This document shows positions 34,108 to 36,594 of a stretch of DNA of 36,594 bases, one piece after another. Position 1 is the stretch's first letter. Every line of letters starts with the position of its first letter. The DNA comes from an uncultured Mycoplasmatota bacterium (GTDB lineage: Bacteria > Bacillota_I > Bacilli_A > RF39 > UBA660), in NCBI GenBank assembly GCA_946530475.1, contig CAMNAC010000003.1:1-36594 (forward strand). Direction: 5' to 3'. Under the pieces are notes generated by a model. That model saw only the letters and a list, made by a program, of their open reading frames with translations. It made no database searches and was not told where the DNA came from. Made by a program: the position numbers and the translations under genes.

Positions 34108-36594
34108 TATTTTAAATTGATATCAAATTTTTCCAATAATTTGATTAAAACTGCTTTTCCTCTACGGATTACAAATGCGAAATTATCTGGTAAATCTAAT
34201 TTCATATCATTTGTTCGTTTGGCAATTTTAATACTGTATTGTTCTAATACACCATTTCCTATCCAAATTCCATCATTTGAATTGACAGTATTTTTATACC
34301 ATTTATCTAGTTCAAAACGGTGAATACTATTGGAATTATCAAATATAATAACATCTAATACTTTTAAACTCTTTGCTTGTTCTAACATGGTTTCAAATTT
34401 AGTTCTTGCAGTTGCGGAAATTCTAGCAAAAAGATTAGTAGTACCAATTATTACAAGTGTATAATGTTTTAAATTAGTATCCAATCGATAATTGTTTTGT
34501 ACATACTTCTTATATAGTTGATCAACAATCTGAGAAAGATATTCAATACCATCTTCATATTTTGAATCATAATAGTGTAAGTATTTTTGGTATCTGCTAT
34601 CGAATTCATAATCCTCTGTATTAAAAACTACTATTTGTTCTTTCAAGCATAAAAGTTCATTTATCATTGGTTGAATTAGTAAATAAGTTTGTACTATATC
34701 CTGTGCAAGTACAAGATTTACTAGATTTTTCTTATAATCATATTCAGAGACCGTAAGAGTATCTTTTCTGATTCCAACAATTAGATTTCCATCTTTTCCA
34801 AAGCTTGATGCAATGTCACGGTAACTTACAACCTCTGGTAAAGTCGGAATGGATAATGCTTTATTAGGATGAGCTTGATTATAAATGCTTGTTTCTTTCG
34901 AAATAAATTCTTGAAGTTTATCTTCAGGACAAATTCTAGCAATTTGGAATTCATATACTTGATCCCACTTTACAATTCCTCTACCGTTATTTTTAGATGG
35001 GTATTGTTTGTTAACATTTCCTAGAATATTAGAATAATCATCATCGTTGTTTTGTTGTAAAACAAAATATTGGTTAAAGTTTTGTTTTAATTTGAAGCGA
35101 ACTCCATTTGGAGTAGATGCAGTCATAATGAAGTATATTCCATATTTGTAAGCATCTCTTGTAAAATCAATTAAATTTTCTTCATATTCTTCAAACAATT
35201 CATGGAAATTTTCAAATTCATTTAAAACTACAATCATAGCTGGAAGTTTTTTTCCAGAAATCTTTAAATAAGAAATATAATCTCCATTATATTGTGCAAA
35301 CAGTTTTTTTCTTTCTTCAATGACTGTATTCAACAATTTGAAAAGATTTTCTACCTTCTCTATATTATCCGTAGAGATTGCATCTCCTACAATTGAAACT
35401 TGTGAATATGCTTTTAAAGTACCTGCTCCACAGTCTAATATATAAAAGTTTACTTCTTCTGGTGTATATAATAACATAGAAGAATAAATACAAGAATGGA
35501 TTGCATTTTCTTTTCCACTTCCTGCTACTCCATATATTAAGGCATTTCCTTCTTCCGATAATGGAATCGTTAAAAGTTTTTGGGACTGTCTTGAAGGATC
35601 ATCATATTCTCCAATTACAAGAGATAGATCGTTTTCCTTTTTCTGATAATGATATTTTTCAATTAATTCATTTACATAAATGTCATTTGGAATACGGTCT
35701 AACCATAGTTGAGTACGCTTAATATTTAGTTCTTTTGCTAGAGAATCCAAGTATTTTACAATATTTGTAATTTCTTCTCCATTAGAAGCAATGTTTACAT
35801 TCTTTTTCTTTGGACTATTTGATTTAATCACATAACCAATATGGTTAACAACATCAACATCACTATCAATGTTTTTAATAATGTGATCAGAAGGAATATA
35901 TTTTCCACCAGCCCAAGCAGCTTGTCCCAATACAAATATCTCATTATACCCTACTTGAAAATAAAATCGTCCAGTTTGTTTTAAATAAGCTGCATCTTGT
36001 CTTTTAATAACCTCACTACTGTCAGACTGTTCTTGAACCCTTAAGCAAACTCGAAAACGTGTATTACTCCATATTTGCGCATCTACTACACCACTTGGCT
36101 TTTGAGTTGCCAAAATCAAGTGTACACCTAAACTACGACCAATACGTGCTGTCTGTATTAATTGTGCCATAAACTCAGGTTGTTGTACTTTTAATTCTGC
36201 AAACTCATCGCTAATGATGAATAAATGAGAGATAGGTTCCTTTACAATTCCATCTCGATATAACTTTTGATATTTATAAACATCTATAGTACTATCCCCT
36301 GATATTTCTCTTGCACGATTAAATGCAGTCTGTCTTCTTTTTAATTCTGATTCAATAGAAGCAAGGGAACGATTGATTTCATTTGCATCCAAATTTGTGA
36401 TTGTACCAACTAAATGAGGTAATCGAAAGTTTTGATTATTAAATGCTCCTGCTAATCCTCCACCTTTATAATCAATTAAAATAAACTGTACTTCATAAGG
36501 ATGATAATTGATTGCCATGGATAAGATATAAGTAATGATAAATTCTGACTTTCCACTACCAGTCATACCTGCAATTAAACCATGAGGTCCATGA
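34107..36594 (-). CDS. essC: EssC-like FtsK/SpoIIIE ATPase of a type VII secretion system (5'-truncated by window edge)
   Basis: GPHGLIAGMTGSGKSEFIITYILSMAINYHPYEVQFILIDYKGGG..., LFIISDEFAELK, LGVHLILATQKPSGVVD, second domain YGVAGSGKENAI. Frame is open to the window end, so the track's 36566 start is internal. Confidence 0.88.
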   Translation of the reverse strand, partial: HGPHGLIAGMTGSGKSEFIITYILSMAINYHPYEVQFILIDYKGGGLAGAFNNQNFRLPHLVGTITNLDANEINRSLASIESELKRRQTAFNRAREISGDSTIDVYKYQKLYRDGIVKEPISHLFIISDEFAELKVQQPEFMAQLIQTARIGRSLGVHLILATQKPSGVVDAQIWSNTRFRVCLRVQEQSDSSEVIKRQDAAYLKQTGRFYFQVGYNEIFVLGQAAWAGGKYIPSDHIIKNIDSDVDVVNHIGYVIKSNSPKKKNVNIASNGEEITNIVKYLDSLAKELNIKRTQLWLDRIPNDIYVNELIEKYHYQKKENDLSLVIGEYDDPSRQSQKLLTIPLSEEGNALIYGVAGSGKENAIHSCIYSSMLLYTPEEVNFYILDCGAGTLKAYSQVSIVGDAISTDNIEKVENLFKLLNTVIEERKKLFAQYNGDYISYLKISGKKLPAMIVVLNEFENFHELFEEYEENLIDFTRDAYKYGIYFIMTASTPNGVRFKLKQNFNQYFVLQQNNDDDYSNILGNVNKQYPSKNNGRGIVKWDQVYEFQIARICPEDKLQEFISKETSIYNQAHPNKALSIPTLPEVVSYRDIASSFGKDGNLIVGIRKDTLTVSEYDYKKNLVNLVLAQDIVQTYLLIQPMINELLCLKEQIVVFNTEDYEFDSRYQKYLHYYDSKYEDGIEYLSQIVDQLYKKYVQNNYRLDTNLKHYTLVIIGTTNLFARISATARTKFETMLEQAKSLKVLDVIIFDNSNSIHRFELDKWYKNTVNSNDGIWIGNGVLEQYSIKIAKRTNDMKLDLPDNFAFVIRRGKAVLIKLLEKFDINLK

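Noticed and set aside
1-36594. CRISPR arrays, IS elements, prophage genes, rRNA
   Set aside because: Read through for regularly spaced repeats, transposase motifs and rRNA sequence; none seen.

Overview
The window is an AT-rich chromosomal segment from a low-GC, probably endospore-forming Firmicutes/Bacilli-type genome. It is mostly conserved housekeeping, cell-division and sporulation genes. On the minus strand: a partial prepilin, trpS, rny, recA, pgsA, a RodZ-like gene, RNase P RNA, gpsB, spoVIF, der, ysxC, a divIC-yabQ-yabP-spoVG-veg-yabG cluster, ftsX-ftsE-yitT-prfB, two more prepilins, yutD, a DUF4015-type glycoside hydrolase, yunB, a DHH phosphoesterase, gpmA, an orphan histidine kinase and a truncated EssC-like T7SS ATPase. 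On the plus strand: tRNA-Cys, an LCP-PASTA protein, an extra sigma-70 factor, and recU-pbp1A. The main items for follow-up are: (i) prfB has an intact CTT-TGA-C recoding site, but one extra nucleotide upstream takes it out of frame with the expected start; (ii) a self-contained 32-aa sORF upstream of gpsB has an exact Spo0A-box match, SD and terminator, and is missing from the ORF track; (iii) an exact 0A-box match lies at the promoter of an orphan sporulation-type kinase; (iv) many terminators overlap stop codons; (v) there is a large multidomain prepilin, an LCP-PASTA fusion, and several uncharacterised conserved-looking ORFs. I found no CRISPR array, IS element or prophage. No dramatic new multi-gene system is evident. 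All family calls come from recognising motifs and synteny by eye, without database searches.
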